This document shows, one piece after another, positions 42,652 through 52,065 of a stretch of DNA of 64,000 bases. A program made the translations under genes and the position numbers. Within the stretch, counting starts at the first letter, position 1; every line of letters begins with the position of its first letter. Source of the DNA: Desulfatibacillum alkenivorans DSM 16219. Its GTDB lineage: Bacteria; Desulfobacterota; Desulfobacteria; Desulfobacterales; Desulfatibacillaceae. The stretch is from contig NZ_FQZU01000010.1 in the NCBI RefSeq assembly GCF_900142135.1, positions 1-64,000 on the forward strand, read 5' to 3'. Under the pieces are notes generated by a model, which had not been told where the DNA came from, searched no databases, and saw only the letters and a program-made list of their open reading frames with translations.

Positions 42652-43824
42652 CTAAGCCGCCTGATCCGAGCGCAGGACGACTTTGAGGATTTCACCCGGG
42701 CGCCACAGGCGCATCCTGGGGCCCCAGGTCCCCGTGCCCCGGGACACGATCACGGCCATGCCGCCCACCTGATACCGGCCGGTGAACAAGGGGTACTCCC
42801 TTTTCACCAAAAAGCCGAAGGGCCAGATCTGGCCGCCGTGGGTGTGGCCGGAAAGCATGAGGTCCGCCCCGGCTTTGGCGGCGGTCTGCGCCCCGTCCGG
42901 CCGATGGGACAGGAAGATGACTGCGGCATTCTCGGGAATTCCCTCAAGGGCTTTTTGCACATTGGGAAACCGGGTGCGTTTGACATATCCGGGAAAATCG
43001 TCCACTCCGGCCAGGACCAACCCCGGCCGCACCTCCCGCCAGTGGTCCATGAGCACGTTCATGCCGGCCGCCATCAAAAAGTTGGCGCCTGTTCCCGCGT
43101 TGCCGTGGCTCTCGTGGTTGCCTGTCACGCCCCAGACTCCCAGGGGCGCCTTCAGCATTTGCAAGGCCGGGATGACTCCCCATTCATGATCTCCATGCCC
43201 CTCTATGATGTCGCCCACCGCGAATATGATGTCCGGCTCCAGGGCGTGAATTTGTTCGACCCGTTTTTCCATCCATTTTTTTCCCACAAGGGCGCCCAAA
43301 TGCGTGTCCGTAATGACTGCCGCGGTCAAACCGTCTGCCTCGGCCGGGAGCCCGGGCATCACAACCTCATGCTCCGAAATCACCGGAGGCCGCATTCCCT
43401 GGAACATGGCCGCCGCCGATAAAATGCATGCGCAGATAAGGGCGGCGGTTCTCAGGCCGGGGACGAACCGTTTGAGCCATAGGCCGAATCCGGTCAAAAC
43501 ATCCACGATGCCAAAGCAAAGCCAAAGCAGAAGCATCACGCCCATCCACTCGGCGCCGAAAAACTCCAGGGGATAGGCCCAGGCGCCCGCGCCCATACGA
43601 TCCAATGCGTGCCCGCCCAGGAAGGCGCCCCAGGCGGCGAACATCAGACAATAGACATACTGCCTCGGAATGCGCTTGGAAACAAAGGGAATGGAGCTGA
43701 TTCTCCAGAATACGTAAAAATGAAAAGCGGTCCAAATAGTAAGCAGCTTGACGAAAAACACCCGGCCCTCCAAATATCGGAAAAATAAGGGCGCGAACGC
43801 CTCTATTTTTTTGCGTAGCCGCAT
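42652..43824 (-). CDS. Membrane-anchored metallophosphoesterase (YkuE-like)
   Basis: A 390-residue protein. The N-terminal 150 residues contain about four hydrophobic segments (LLTIWTAFHFYVFW, VYCLMFAAWGAFLGG, WMGVMLLLWLCFGIVDVL, AALICACILSAAAMF). The calcineurin-like domain follows: VITDTHLGALVG, DIIFAVGDIIEGHGD, VTGNHESHG, FLSHRPDGA and LMLSGHTHGGQIWPFG, which supply both metal sites. YkuE-type enzymes are membrane-associated phosphoesterases of uncertain substrate, possibly phospholipids. It is not obviously in an operon. Confidence 0.9.
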   Translation of the reverse strand: MRLRKKIEAFAPLFFRYLEGRVFFVKLLTIWTAFHFYVFWRISSIPFVSKRIPRQYVYCLMFAAWGAFLGGHALDRMGAGAWAYPLEFFGAEWMGVMLLLWLCFGIVDVLTGFGLWLKRFVPGLRTAALICACILSAAAMFQGMRPPVISEHEVVMPGLPAEADGLTAAVITDTHLGALVGKKWMEKRVEQIHALEPDIIFAVGDIIEGHGDHEWGVIPALQMLKAPLGVWGVTGNHESHGNAGTGANFLMAAGMNVLMDHWREVRPGLVLAGVDDFPGYVKRTRFPNVQKALEGIPENAAVIFLSHRPDGAQTAAKAGADLMLSGHTHGGQIWPFGFLVKREYPLFTGRYQVGGMAVIVSRGTGTWGPRMRLWRPGEILKVVLRSDQAA

Positions 43825-43933
43825 TTAAAGCAAGATCGTTAACCGTTTTACAAACAAACGGAGGGTAGTGTACCCCGGAACGCTTTACAGGTCCAGACCA
43901 ATCGCCTTTATTGCAGCCCGAATTTGGGCGGTT

Positions 43934-44782
43934 TTACAAAATTCCCCTGGCTCTTAACAACGGAATGGGGTCGATCAGGTGCCTGGTGAACCAGTCTTTT
44001 TTGCCGGCGTCGCCCAGGGCGATGGCCAGCAACTCCGAAAAATGCATGACCGGGATTTTCTTTTTGGAGGTCACGCGCATTTCCAGGTTCAAATGGCACA
44101 TGGAGCAGGCCGTGACAATGCAATCCGCCTTGCTTTGCACGGCGTCCACCATGATTTCGTCTATCAGAGGGGTGACCACTTCGGGCCTTACCACGGAAAG
44201 GAAGGTGCCGCAGCAGCGGGCGCCATAGCCCCACGGTTTTTCCTCGGCGCCTAACGCAATCAGCGCTTTTTCCATGAGCCCCCGGTGCGCCTTGTAATGC
44301 TGCATATCCGGCGGCTGGGCCAGCATGCACCCGTAATAGGTCACAAAGCTGAGGCCGTTCAATGTTCTTAAATGGGGGTGTTTTTCCAGGCCCACGTGTT
44401 CCAGAAGATCAAAATAGTGAATGATCTCCAGGGTGGGATCAAAAGGGCGGCCCCATTTGTGCTCGTACCGGACCCGGGCGTCGTAGCTTTGGCACAGGCG
44501 ATGATGGGCCTGCCGCAGCCTGAGCAGGCAGCTTGGACACGCCACCAGCATGGGCTTGCCTTTGGGAACCAGGGAAAAGTTTCTGGAAGCCAGGTCCACC
44601 GCGAGATCGTGGTTCAGGCTGTGGGCTGAGGAGCTGCCGCAGCAGTTCCAGTCTTTAAGCTCTACAAGTTTATAGCCCAGGCTCTGACACATGGCGTTCA
44701 AGGACTGGTTGTTTTCCTTGGCCGTGGTAGCCATGGAGCAGCCGGGAAAATACGGGATTCGTTTGGGGATTTTATTTGCCAT
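43934..44782 (-). CDS. HdrB-like protein with two CCG domains
   Basis: A 282-residue protein resembling subunit B of heterodisulfide reductase. The first CCG domain has YFPGCS and WNCCGSSSAHSLN with ACPSC; the second has YYGCML, ARCCGTFLS and CSMCHLN. HdrB uses such domains to hold noncubane [4Fe-4S] clusters that cleave disulfides. ATG at 44782 is chosen because it overlaps the hdrC-like stop by 11 bp and starts the conserved sequence (IPYFPGCSM); the frame from 44806 adds eight residues. No HdrA flavoprotein gene is nearby, so its electron donor is unknown. Confidence 0.92.
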   Translation of the reverse strand: MANKIPKRIPYFPGCSMATTAKENNQSLNAMCQSLGYKLVELKDWNCCGSSSAHSLNHDLAVDLASRNFSLVPKGKPMLVACPSCLLRLRQAHHRLCQSYDARVRYEHKWGRPFDPTLEIIHYFDLLEHVGLEKHPHLRTLNGLSFVTYYGCMLAQPPDMQHYKAHRGLMEKALIALGAEEKPWGYGARCCGTFLSVVRPEVVTPLIDEIMVDAVQSKADCIVTACSMCHLNLEMRVTSKKKIPVMHFSELLAIALGDAGKKDWFTRHLIDPIPLLRARGIL

Positions 44783-45362
44783 AAGATTTGCCGTTTCCGT
44801 TTCCATTTGGGAACAGGCTGCGCACCTGCACCAGGTTTTTCACTCGGGAGGGAAGCATGTCCAGTTTGCGCTTGACGAACATCTTCAGGCCTACGTCCAC
44901 GTCTGAAAACAGATCCAGGTTCTTCACCTTGTAACGGATCATGACGTCCAGCTTATGGGTCCTTCCGTATTTTTTAATGGAATCCAGAATGGCGTTGTGA
45001 AAGATCAATGCTTCGGGCTGGGCCGGCATGACGCCTTGCTCCAAGGCGATTTGCCTGAGAGCGTCCATGACCGCAGCCATATCCACCCGTTGCGGGCAGA
45101 TGGTGGAGCATGTATTGCAGCCTACGCAGGTCCAGATGGTTGTGCTGTTTAAAACGGTTTTTTCCTGGCCCAGCAGCACAAGGCGCAAAATCGCGGGAGG
45201 CGAATAGTCCATGGCTTGCACAAAAGGGCAAGTATTATAGCAGGCCCGGCATTGGAAGCACATCCGCGAGTCCGTGTGGGCCAGCCTGTTTACCTTGTCG
45301 GCAAAGCTTTTATCCAGCTTTTTAAGTTTTAGGGCAGGTTTCGGCATGTTTGAAGTATCCAC
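44772..45362 (-). CDS. HdrC-like ferredoxin protein
   Basis: A 196-residue protein with two [4Fe-4S] motifs, CFQCRACYNTCP (about 35-46) and CVGCNTCSTICP (about 79-90), in the HdrC arrangement, which transfers electrons between HdrA and HdrB. The start is uncertain: GTG at 45362 or ATG at 45347 (MPKPALK), neither with a strong ribosome binding site. It lies 46 bp after cysK and overlaps the hdrB-like gene, so HdrCB probably belongs to the nifUS-cysEK transcript. Confidence 0.92.
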   Translation of the reverse strand: MDTSNMPKPALKLKKLDKSFADKVNRLAHTDSRMCFQCRACYNTCPFVQAMDYSPPAILRLVLLGQEKTVLNSTTIWTCVGCNTCSTICPQRVDMAAVMDALRQIALEQGVMPAQPEALIFHNAILDSIKKYGRTHKLDVMIRYKVKNLDLFSDVDVGLKMFVKRKLDMLPSRVKNLVQVRSLFPNGNGNGKSYGK

Positions 45363-45408
45363 AAGATTTCAGCATGAGTCCTTTCATAAAACCCCCCACA
45401 GGTTTCAA

Positions 45409-46332
45409 TCAGTCTACAAATAATTCCGTACTCAGGTAACGCTCTCCGGTGCTGGGAAGAATTGCTACGATCAACTTGCCTTTGTTCTCCGGCTTTTTCG
45501 CCGCTTCCATGGCGGCCCATACCGCTGCGCCGGATGATATGCCGCACAAAATCCCTTCTTTGGCGGCAAGCAGGCGCGAAGTTGAAAACGCCTGCTCGTT
45601 GGTGACGGCCGCAACCTCGTCAATAATGGATCTGTCCAGGATTTCAGGCACGAACCCGGCGCCAATCCCCTGGATCTTATGGGGGCCTTTGGCGCCGCCT
45701 GACAACACGGGGGAATCCGCCGGCTCCACCGCAATGGACCGGAACTCCTTGTTGCGCTCCTTGATAGCCTGGCTGATTCCGGTGATGGTTCCGCCCGTAC
45801 CCACGCCCGCAACCAGGATGCCGGCCTTTCCGTAGGTGTCCCGCCAGATTTCCTGAGCCGTGGTCTCCCGGTGGATCGCCGGGTTGGCCGGATTGGCGAA
45901 TTGGTTGGGCATAAAGGCGTTGGGTGAGGACTTGACGATTTCCTCCGCCTTTTTGATAGCCCCGGCCATGCCTTCGGCTCCGGGAGTAAGCACCAGTTCC
46001 GCGCCAAGGTGCTTTAGGAGCTTGCGGCGCTCCATGCTCATGGAGTCGGGCATGGTCAGACATAGCGTATAGCCTTTGGCCGCGCATACAAAGGCCAGGG
46101 CAATGCCCGTGTTGCCGCTGGTGGGCTCCACGATCAAGGTTTCAGGGGTTATTTGACCGCTTTTTTCGCCGGCCCGGATCATGGCCTGGCCAATGCGGTC
46201 TTTGACGCTGCCCAGGGGATTGAAAAATTCCAGCTTGGCCAGAATCGTCGCTTCAAGCCCCTGGGTTATTGCGTTTAGCTTTACCAGAGGAGTTCCGCCT
46301 ATGGCGCTGGCAATATTATTTAAAACAGGCAT
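45409..46332 (-). CDS. cysK: Cysteine synthase (O-acetylserine sulfhydrylase)
   Basis: A 307-residue PLP enzyme making cysteine from O-acetylserine and sulfide. The PLP lysine is Lys44 in [36 protein letters not shown] and [11 protein letters not shown] bind the cofactor phosphate and substrate. Length and motifs match CysK/CysM. It starts 13 bp after cysE; serine acetyltransferase and CysK often act as a complex, and in a sulfate reducer the sulfide supply is direct. Confidence 0.97.
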   Translation of the reverse strand: MPVLNNIASAIGGTPLVKLNAITQGLEATILAKLEFFNPLGSVKDRIGQAMIRAGEKSGQITPETLIVEPTSGNTGIALAFVCAAKGYTLCLTMPDSMSMERRKLLKHLGAELVLTPGAEGMAGAIKKAEEIVKSSPNAFMPNQFANPANPAIHRETTAQEIWRDTYGKAGILVAGVGTGGTITGISQAIKERNKEFRSIAVEPADSPVLSGGAKGPHKIQGIGAGFVPEILDRSIIDEVAAVTNEQAFSTSRLLAAKEGILCGISSGAAVWAAMEAAKKPENKGKLIVAILPSTGERYLSTELFVD

Positions 46333-46345
46333 GACGCCTCCTTTA

Positions 46346-47293
46346 TTAACGATAGCTGAGCGTGGGCGGCTCCATAATCACCCGGGTTCCGGGCGGAATG
46401 GACTCCGTCAGCCACACGTTGCCGCCGACGACCGACCCTTTGCCGATCACGGTGTCTCCGCCCAATATGGTGGCCCCGGAGTATATGATCACATCGTCCT
46501 CGATGGTCGGGTGGCGTTTTTTGTTCCGCAAGGCCTCCCCGGCGTTTTTGGGCAGGGACAATGCCCCCAGGGTCACGCCCTGGTAAATGCGAACGTTTTC
46601 GCCGATCTCCGTGGTTTCCCCGATAACCACGCCGGTTCCGTGGTCTATGACGAAACGGCCGCCTATGGTCGCGCCGGGATGAATGTCGATCCCGGTGAGG
46701 CCGTGGGCGAACTCCGTCATGGTTCTGGGCATGAGCGGAATGCCCATTTCGTATAGCTTGTGCGCTATCCGGTACACGAATATGGCGTACAGCCCCGGAT
46801 AGCTGAAAATAATCTCGTCGTGGCTTTGGGCCGCCGGGTCCCCGTCATAGGCGGCCTGGACGTCGGTCTCCAGGACGTCCCGGATTTCGGGCAGGGCGTC
46901 CAGGAGAGCCAGGGCGGCTTCAAAGCCGCGATCCCCGCAATCGCTGCATTCCTGATCGTAGCGCATGCAGTCGTGGCGGATGCTGTTTGAAATCTGCTGG
47001 GAAAGCATTTCAAACAGCACGGTCACTGTCCTGCCCAGGACAAAGCTCAGGTTAACCGGGTCCAGGCGCTCTTTGCTGAAGTAGCCGGGAAACACCACCT
47101 CCCGCAGCTTGTCGATGATCTCCTCAAGGTTCTCCGTGGACGGAATGGGATCGTAATCCACATGGGAGATGCACGAGTCCTTGCGGCAGTTATCCAGGAT
47201 TTTGTCCACCACGCCCGGCAGCTTTTTCCGGTACCTGGCGGTCAATTCCTCGCCGACCCGGCACGTATGCTGGTCTTTTCGATCGTCTTTCAT
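46346..47293 (-). CDS. cysE: Serine O-acetyltransferase
   Basis: A 315-residue SAT/EpsC-like enzyme that acetylates serine for cysteine synthesis. An N-terminal helical region (about 1-180) is followed by left-handed beta-helix hexapeptide repeats: [20 protein letters not shown] with the catalytic Asp and His, [40 protein letters not shown]. It is longer at the N-terminus than E. coli CysE. It sits 13 bp after nifS and before cysK, directly linking cysteine production to its use by NifS. Confidence 0.95.
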   Translation of the reverse strand: MKDDRKDQHTCRVGEELTARYRKKLPGVVDKILDNCRKDSCISHVDYDPIPSTENLEEIIDKLREVVFPGYFSKERLDPVNLSFVLGRTVTVLFEMLSQQISNSIRHDCMRYDQECSDCGDRGFEAALALLDALPEIRDVLETDVQAAYDGDPAAQSHDEIIFSYPGLYAIFVYRIAHKLYEMGIPLMPRTMTEFAHGLTGIDIHPGATIGGRFVIDHGTGVVIGETTEIGENVRIYQGVTLGALSLPKNAGEALRNKKRHPTIEDDVIIYSGATILGGDTVIGKGSVVGGNVWLTESIPPGTRVIMEPPTLSYR

Positions 47294-47306
47294 AACAACG
47301 CCTCCG

Positions 47307-48473
47307 TTATTGGGGCCTGTCGGCCCAGAACGGGGACATATCCCTCAACCGCTGAATTACCGGCGGCAGCTTTTCAACCACAAAGTCGATTTCCTCCTGA
47401 GTATTGTATATGCTCAGGGAAAACCGGATGGAGCCGTGGGCGCAGGTAAAAGGAACCCCCATGGCTCTCAGCACATGGGACGGCTCCAGGGAGCCGGAGG
47501 TACAGGCCGAGCCGGAGGAGGCGCAAATGCCCAGTTCGTTCATCATCAGCAAAATGGCTTCGCCTTCCACGTACTCAAAACTGATGTTCGTGGTGTTGGG
47601 CAGGCGGCTGTCCGGATTGCCGTTGATCCTGGCGTTGGGGATTCTTTCCAGCAGGCCTTTTTCCAGGCGATCGCGCAAGGCCGCCACCTGGAGGTTTTCC
47701 TTGGCCATGTTCTTGGCCGCCAACTCCGCAGCCTTGCCCAGGCCGATGATGGAGGCCGTGTTTTCCGTGCCTGCACGGCGGCCTTTTTCCTGATGCCCGC
47801 CGACCAGCAGGGGCGAAAACTTGGTTCCCTTGCGGATGTACAGCGCGCCCACGCCTTTGGGGCCATGGAGCTTGTGGCCGGAAATGGACAGCATGTCCAC
47901 CGACGAATTGGCCATATCGATGGGGATTTTGCCCACCGCCTGCACCGCGTCCGTATGAAAAACAATGCCGCGCTTCTTCACCTGGGCTGCGATTTCCTCA
48001 ATGGGGAATATGGTCCCGGTTTCGTTATTGGCCCACATGATGCTTACGATGGCCGTATCATCGTCCAGGCTGCCGTACAGGAATTCCAGGTCCAGGTCGC
48101 CCTTGGAATCCACCGGGACGAAGGTGGTCCTGTAGCCCTTTGTCCCAAGGTGCTCCACCAGGCTTTTGATCGCCGGATGCTCCACCTTGGTGGTGACGAT
48201 GTGCTTCTTCTCCGGGTAGGCGTTCAGGGCCGCCATAACGGCCGTGCTGTCGCTTTCCGTCCCGCAACTGGTGAACAGGATCTCGCCGGGATCGGCGCCG
48301 ATCAACTTAGCTACCTTGGCCCTGGCTTCCCGGATTTTTTCCGCCACCTGCCCTCCAAAGGAATGCATGCTGGAGGGGTTTCCGTACAACTCGGAAAAAT
48401 AAGGCAGCATTTCCTGCAATACTTCGGGCGCCGTCATGGTCGTGGCGTTGTTATCCAGGTAAATGGTATCCAT
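47307..48473 (-). CDS. nifS: Cysteine desulfurase NifS/IscS
   Basis: A 388-residue PLP enzyme that takes sulfur from cysteine for Fe-S assembly. PLP Lys201 lies in SISGHKLHGPKG; the persulfide-forming Cys324 lies in SSGSACTSGSLEPSHVL, typical of class I (NifS/IscS) enzymes. LDNNATT and VEHPAIK are also present. It begins three bases after nifU, so the two are translationally linked; the partner scaffold is the three-domain NifU. Confidence 0.97.
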   Translation of the reverse strand: MDTIYLDNNATTMTAPEVLQEMLPYFSELYGNPSSMHSFGGQVAEKIREARAKVAKLIGADPGEILFTSCGTESDSTAVMAALNAYPEKKHIVTTKVEHPAIKSLVEHLGTKGYRTTFVPVDSKGDLDLEFLYGSLDDDTAIVSIMWANNETGTIFPIEEIAAQVKKRGIVFHTDAVQAVGKIPIDMANSSVDMLSISGHKLHGPKGVGALYIRKGTKFSPLLVGGHQEKGRRAGTENTASIIGLGKAAELAAKNMAKENLQVAALRDRLEKGLLERIPNARINGNPDSRLPNTTNISFEYVEGEAILLMMNELGICASSGSACTSGSLEPSHVLRAMGVPFTCAHGSIRFSLSIYNTQEEIDFVVEKLPPVIQRLRDMSPFWADRPQ

Positions 48474-48475
48474 AA

Positions 48476-49291
48476 TTAAACCTCCTCCACAACAAGGGTG
48501 TCAACCACCAGTTCACGCAACTTGGCTTCCACATGATCTTTCAGGGTCGCCTGGGAAGCCTGGCAACTGGAGCAACGCCCCTGGAGCCTGACAAGGACTT
48601 TATCCCCGTCCACGTCCACCAGCTCGATGTCTCCGCCGTCCTGCTTCAGGGTGGGGCGGACCTCCCGCTCCAGGGTCTCCTGAATAAGCTGGATCTTGCG
48701 GATATTGGTCAGCGGCGCCGGTTTGGGCTTGACGTCTCCCTTGTAGGAGTCCAGGATTTCCTGGATGTCGGCGTGGCACTTCTGACAGCCGCCTCCCGCC
48801 TTCACGTAATTGGTGACCTCCTCGATGGAGGACAGGTTATGCTCTTTCACCACACGGTGGATTTCCTTGTCGGTCACGCCGAAACAATCGCACACAATCT
48901 GGCCGTCCGCCTTTTTGGCTTCCTGGCCCCGGAAATTGGAAATGGCTTTTTCCAATGCATCGCGGCCCATGACCGAACAGTGCATTTTTTCCCGGGGCAG
49001 CCCGCCCAGGGCTTCGGCAATGTCCTCGTTGCTCACCTTTTCCGCCTCTTCCAGGGTCATGCCTTTGAGCATTTCCGTGAGTACGGAAGAGGAGGCAATG
49101 GCGCTGGCGCATCCGAAGGTCTGGAATTTCACGTCTTCGATTTTATTGTCAGGCCCCAGCTTGAAGCTGAGCTTGAGTGCGTCCCCGCATGCCAGGGAGC
49201 CCACTTCTCCGATGCCGTCCGCGTTTTCCACAACGCCCACATTCCGGGGGTTGAGGAAATGGTCTTTAACTTTTCCTGTGTATTCCCACAT
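48476..49291 (-). CDS. nifU: NifU-type Fe-S scaffold (three domains)
   Basis: A 271-residue full-length NifU. The IscU-like domain has scaffold cysteines C35, C61 and C105; the central BFD-like [2Fe-2S] domain has C134, C136, C169 and C172; the C-terminal NifU domain has C240 and C243 (GRCSSCQ). It assembles clusters with sulfur from NifS. ATG at 49291 is chosen for its upstream GGGAGGTG. It heads the nifUS-cysEK-hdrCB run. No nif structural genes are present, so this is probably the general Fe-S system, as in epsilonproteobacteria and many anaerobes. Confidence 0.97.
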   Translation of the reverse strand: MWEYTGKVKDHFLNPRNVGVVENADGIGEVGSLACGDALKLSFKLGPDNKIEDVKFQTFGCASAIASSSVLTEMLKGMTLEEAEKVSNEDIAEALGGLPREKMHCSVMGRDALEKAISNFRGQEAKKADGQIVCDCFGVTDKEIHRVVKEHNLSSIEEVTNYVKAGGGCQKCHADIQEILDSYKGDVKPKPAPLTNIRKIQLIQETLEREVRPTLKQDGGDIELVDVDGDKVLVRLQGRCSSCQASQATLKDHVEAKLRELVVDTLVVEEV

Positions 49292-49356
49292 AGACACCTC
49301 CCGCCGCCATAAAAACGGCCCCAAGCATATATTAATAATTTTAAAGCTGTTCTTGC

Positions 49357-49402
49357 ATTATAGCATTCCGCTTCTTATCTTGAAAAGTACCACATTGTGG
49401 TA
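49357..49402 (-). promoter_or_regulatory. nifU operon promoter with upstream palindrome
   Basis: On the minus strand CTTGAA is read as TTCAAG (-35, 49384-49379), then 16 bp, then TATAAT (-10, 49362-49357). Just upstream of the -35 is the perfect 15-bp palindrome TACCACATTGTGGTA (49388-49402). Its place fits an activator or repressor site, for example an Rrf2/IscR-type or the XRE regulator encoded at 49503. Confidence 0.7.
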
Positions 49403-49502
49403 TATACTTCAAGCGGATAAAATATGGTGCACGCTTAGGGAGCCTGTCAAGGATAAACTTATATAGGGAAGTTTAAATTAATGCAAGCCGGGATTCCAAA
49501 TT

Positions 49503-49919
49503 ATGGATAATGAACAATTTATATTGTTGCGAAAAGCCCTGAAAAAAACCCAAGCGGCTCTGGCGGACCTGCTGGGCGTGTCGGTGAAGGCCGTGCACAG
49601 TTATGAGCAGGGCTGGAGGAAGATCCCGGCCCATGTGGAAAGGCAGATGTATTTTTTAATTTCCCGCAAGGAAAAAAAAGGAAGAAAGAAGGCGTGTTGG
49701 GCCGTAAACGACTGTCCGCCCAAGGTAAAGAGAAGCTGCCCGGCCTGGGAGTTCAAGTCCGGGGATATGTGCTGGATGATTCATGGCACGCAATGCCAGG
49801 GGCATTCCTGCCACGACTCCAGGGACGTGATGGGCCGGTGCCGGGAATGCGGAGTGATCAAGGCCTTGTCGCCCGCATTTTACGATAAAGGAGCGGGAGA
49901 AGGAGAACCAAGCGAATGA
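49503..49919 (+). CDS. XRE-type HTH protein with two-CW cysteine-rich domain
   Basis: A 138-residue protein. Residues 1-55 form an XRE/Cro helix-turn-helix (LRKALKKTQAALADLLGVS, then HSYEQGWRKIPAHV). The C-terminal domain has eight cysteines (65, 71, 79, 90, 98, 103, 113, 116), two in Cys-Trp pairs (CW at 65-66 and 90-91), the pattern called a two-CW domain, which probably binds a metal or Fe-S cluster. It is divergent from nifU with the 15-bp palindrome between them, so it may sense Fe-S or redox state and regulate that operon; this is inference. Its stop overlaps the MOSC gene (ATGA). Confidence 0.85.
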   Translation: MDNEQFILLRKALKKTQAALADLLGVSVKAVHSYEQGWRKIPAHVERQMYFLISRKEKKGRKKACWAVNDCPPKVKRSCPAWEFKSGDMCWMIHGTQCQGHSCHDSRDVMGRCRECGVIKALSPAFYDKGAGEGEPSE

Positions 49920-50356
49920 AGATTGTATCCATTGCGTACAGCAAGAAAAAGGGAACCCGCAAGACCTGCGTGCAGGAAGCCGTCTTGGTCAAGGAGCACG
50001 GACTGGAAAATGACGCCCATGCAGGCCCCTGGCATCGGCAGGTGAGCTTTTTGTCGGCCGAGGCCATTGACTGGGCCAAGGACAAGGGCCTGGACGTGGG
50101 GTTTGGAGATTTCGCCGAGAACATTTCCACTACCGGCATAGACTGGAAAAATGCGCCTGTGGGCTCCAGGTTTAAGCTGGGTAAGGAGGCCGTGGTGGAA
50201 ATCACCCAGATCGGCAAGGAATGCCACAAAAAGTGCGCCATTTATTATCAGGCAGGAGACTGCATCATGCCCCGGGAAGGCGTGTTCGCCCGCGTGTTGA
50301 ACGGGGGAAGCATATCCGTGGGAGACGGCATTGAAGAATTGCCTGGGGGCGATTAG
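49916..50356 (+). CDS. MOSC domain protein
   Basis: A 146-residue stand-alone MOSC domain, the fold that carries sulfur on a conserved Cys in molybdenum-cofactor sulfurases and YiiM-like enzymes. Blocks seen are EHGLENDAHAGPWHRQVSFL, GFGDFAENISTTGIDWKNAP, GSRFKLGKEAVVEITQIGKE and CHKKCAIYYQAGDCIMPREG, the latter with a Cys cluster. Translation is coupled to the XRE gene. Proximity to NifS suggests sulfur transfer, but the substrate is not shown by sequence. Confidence 0.92.
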   Translation: MKIVSIAYSKKKGTRKTCVQEAVLVKEHGLENDAHAGPWHRQVSFLSAEAIDWAKDKGLDVGFGDFAENISTTGIDWKNAPVGSRFKLGKEAVVEITQIGKECHKKCAIYYQAGDCIMPREGVFARVLNGGSISVGDGIEELPGGD

Positions 50357-50733
50357 TCGCCTGATCCAACTTTCAAAGCCCGCAATAGCCCTTTGGGCTT
50401 TATGGATTTAAGCCTTTAATTTTATAAGATAAATTTGTTCCTTGATGAGATCATGCCTTTTAGGGGCTGGGTCATCAGGGCGGCCCAACAATAAGCCTGA
50501 CGTCTATTTGCAGAACGCCTTCCGATGAATTTGACAACCTATTTATTACTATGTAGTATACAGGAATCGTGGCGATAAAATCTGTTGGTTTAGGCGCCGG
50601 AGTCTGTCAATAGGCAATATTGGCGCCCTGGCGCGCTTGGGCGCCGCCAGGCGTGCATAGAACGAATCGGCCCTAACCCCGTGTTATGCTATTGGCTCAA
50701 TATGGTCTGCTCACCCTAACCCAAGGAGACGCC
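50357..50733 (+). promoter_or_regulatory. Intergenic region with toxin-operon promoter and hairpins
   Basis: No gene is present in this 377-bp gap. AAAGCCC/GGGCTTT arms (50375-50401) may terminate the MOSC transcript. A near-consensus promoter TTGACA (50531-50536), 17 bp, TAGTAT (50554-50559) points at the toxin gene. Its 5' leader of about 165 bp holds GGCGCC motifs and a CCTGGCG/CGCCAGG hairpin (50627-50651). Confidence 0.6.
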
Positions 50734-52065
50734 ATGAGCCTTACTCAAGAAAACATTCTGGATATTATACTGGGCCGGATTCCTTGGCCCGCCTCAGAGG
50801 CTGATTTCATGGGGATTCCCGGTCTGGATGGAGTGTATCAGGATGGCGTAGAGCCTTCCGCCGGACTCCGCACAGACCTTCCCCTTGGCCTTTCCGCCGC
50901 CGAACTCATAGCCGCTATGAATAATAATGAGTTCCAGGACTTTAAGAACCAAGTGGCCAGGGGCGAACGCAAAGTGCTGGATCCGCCCAAGCCCTTTTGG
51001 GATGCTGAAACAAAGGATGCGGCAATTCACGCCCTTGGCCTGGATGAGGAAGGGCTGTGGTGGACGGATGACGCAAAGAATCTTGTGTATCATCCGGAGG
51101 GAATTTTGGAAGGGCTTGGGCAAGTGATCACCTCGATTCCCGGGGGCTTTTTCGGCGGCATGGAAGCCATTACCAGGGCCATAAATTGTGTGGCGCTGTC
51201 CAACGAAGTGGATCTGGAGAACTTTCATGAATACATAACCGAGGGCTTTGAAGAGAAAGCCCATGAATGGGATTTCCTGGTTTATGAACCAAGGACTAAG
51301 GGCGCAAACCTTGTTGGCCTGGCCCTTAGCGCTCCCGCTGTCATGCTTTCAGATGCGGGAAGAAGCCTGGCAAGCCTGGAAGCCTTTGAAAACTCGCCTA
51401 ATATACGGGGCGGTCTCCGTTTGCTGGGGGATTTCGGCGGTGCGGTCACTTTGGCCAAACTATACAAGAATAGCGTCAGCAAGAAAACGCCTCCTTCCCT
51501 TGCTGCGCAAGAACACCTTGAGTTGGTCAAACAATTCCAGGAAGCCGGCAATCAGGTTCCATCCTTGGGCTTGAAGGATAAAGTGAAGCGGGCGTTTAGT
51601 TCCGATAGAAAGTATCCTGAGCGTGAACTATTGGACCTGCACAAAAAAACATTGGAGCCTTCCCCTTCTCTTTTGGACATCCTGTCTCCCGAAGAAATTG
51701 CGGAACACTGGAATCGCATGAGTTCCCTGGAAAAGCATATCCTTTCAAACTCCAAGATCATGATGGTCAATGGTCGGCCCGTGGCTTTTTTAAAAGGCAC
51801 CAAGATTGATCCGTTGGTGAAAAAGAAGGATGGACCTTTAAACTACCGAGCGCTAAAAGAGGGATACGCGCCTGAATCCTCAGACGGCCAAATCCTCCAA
51901 CTGCATCACGGAGGACAAATGGACGACGGAATTATTTTCCCTCTTTATGAGAAGCCGCATTCTATTATTCCAAAGCGCAAAGGCAGAGCTGAGATCAACA
52001 GAAGCGCCTTTGGCAAATACCGATCTGATTTCTGGCAAAAGGGAGGAGAATTCTATGGCCCTTAA
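50734..52065 (+). CDS. Polymorphic toxin with C-terminal LHH nuclease domain
   Basis: A 443-residue protein. The last 60 residues match the LHH group of HNH/ENDO VII nucleases: QLHHGGQMDDGIIFPLYEKP (LHH at about 390-392), a later His (PHS) and RAEINRSAFGKYRSDFW. The preceding region has glycine/alanine-rich hydrophobic stretches (GGFFGGMEAI, NLVGLALSAPAVMLSDAG), typical of trafficking or pre-toxin segments. There is no signal peptide, so delivery or intracellular action is unclear. ATG at 50734 follows AAGGAG; upstream in-frame residues are not supported. The gene after it encodes a SUKH protein overlapping by 11 bp, the usual immunity arrangement. Confidence 0.8.
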   Translation: MSLTQENILDIILGRIPWPASEADFMGIPGLDGVYQDGVEPSAGLRTDLPLGLSAAELIAAMNNNEFQDFKNQVARGERKVLDPPKPFWDAETKDAAIHALGLDEEGLWWTDDAKNLVYHPEGILEGLGQVITSIPGGFFGGMEAITRAINCVALSNEVDLENFHEYITEGFEEKAHEWDFLVYEPRTKGANLVGLALSAPAVMLSDAGRSLASLEAFENSPNIRGGLRLLGDFGGAVTLAKLYKNSVSKKTPPSLAAQEHLELVKQFQEAGNQVPSLGLKDKVKRAFSSDRKYPERELLDLHKKTLEPSPSLLDILSPEEIAEHWNRMSSLEKHILSNSKIMMVNGRPVAFLKGTKIDPLVKKKDGPLNYRALKEGYAPESSDGQILQLHHGGQMDDGIIFPLYEKPHSIIPKRKGRAEINRSAFGKYRSDFWQKGGEFYGP

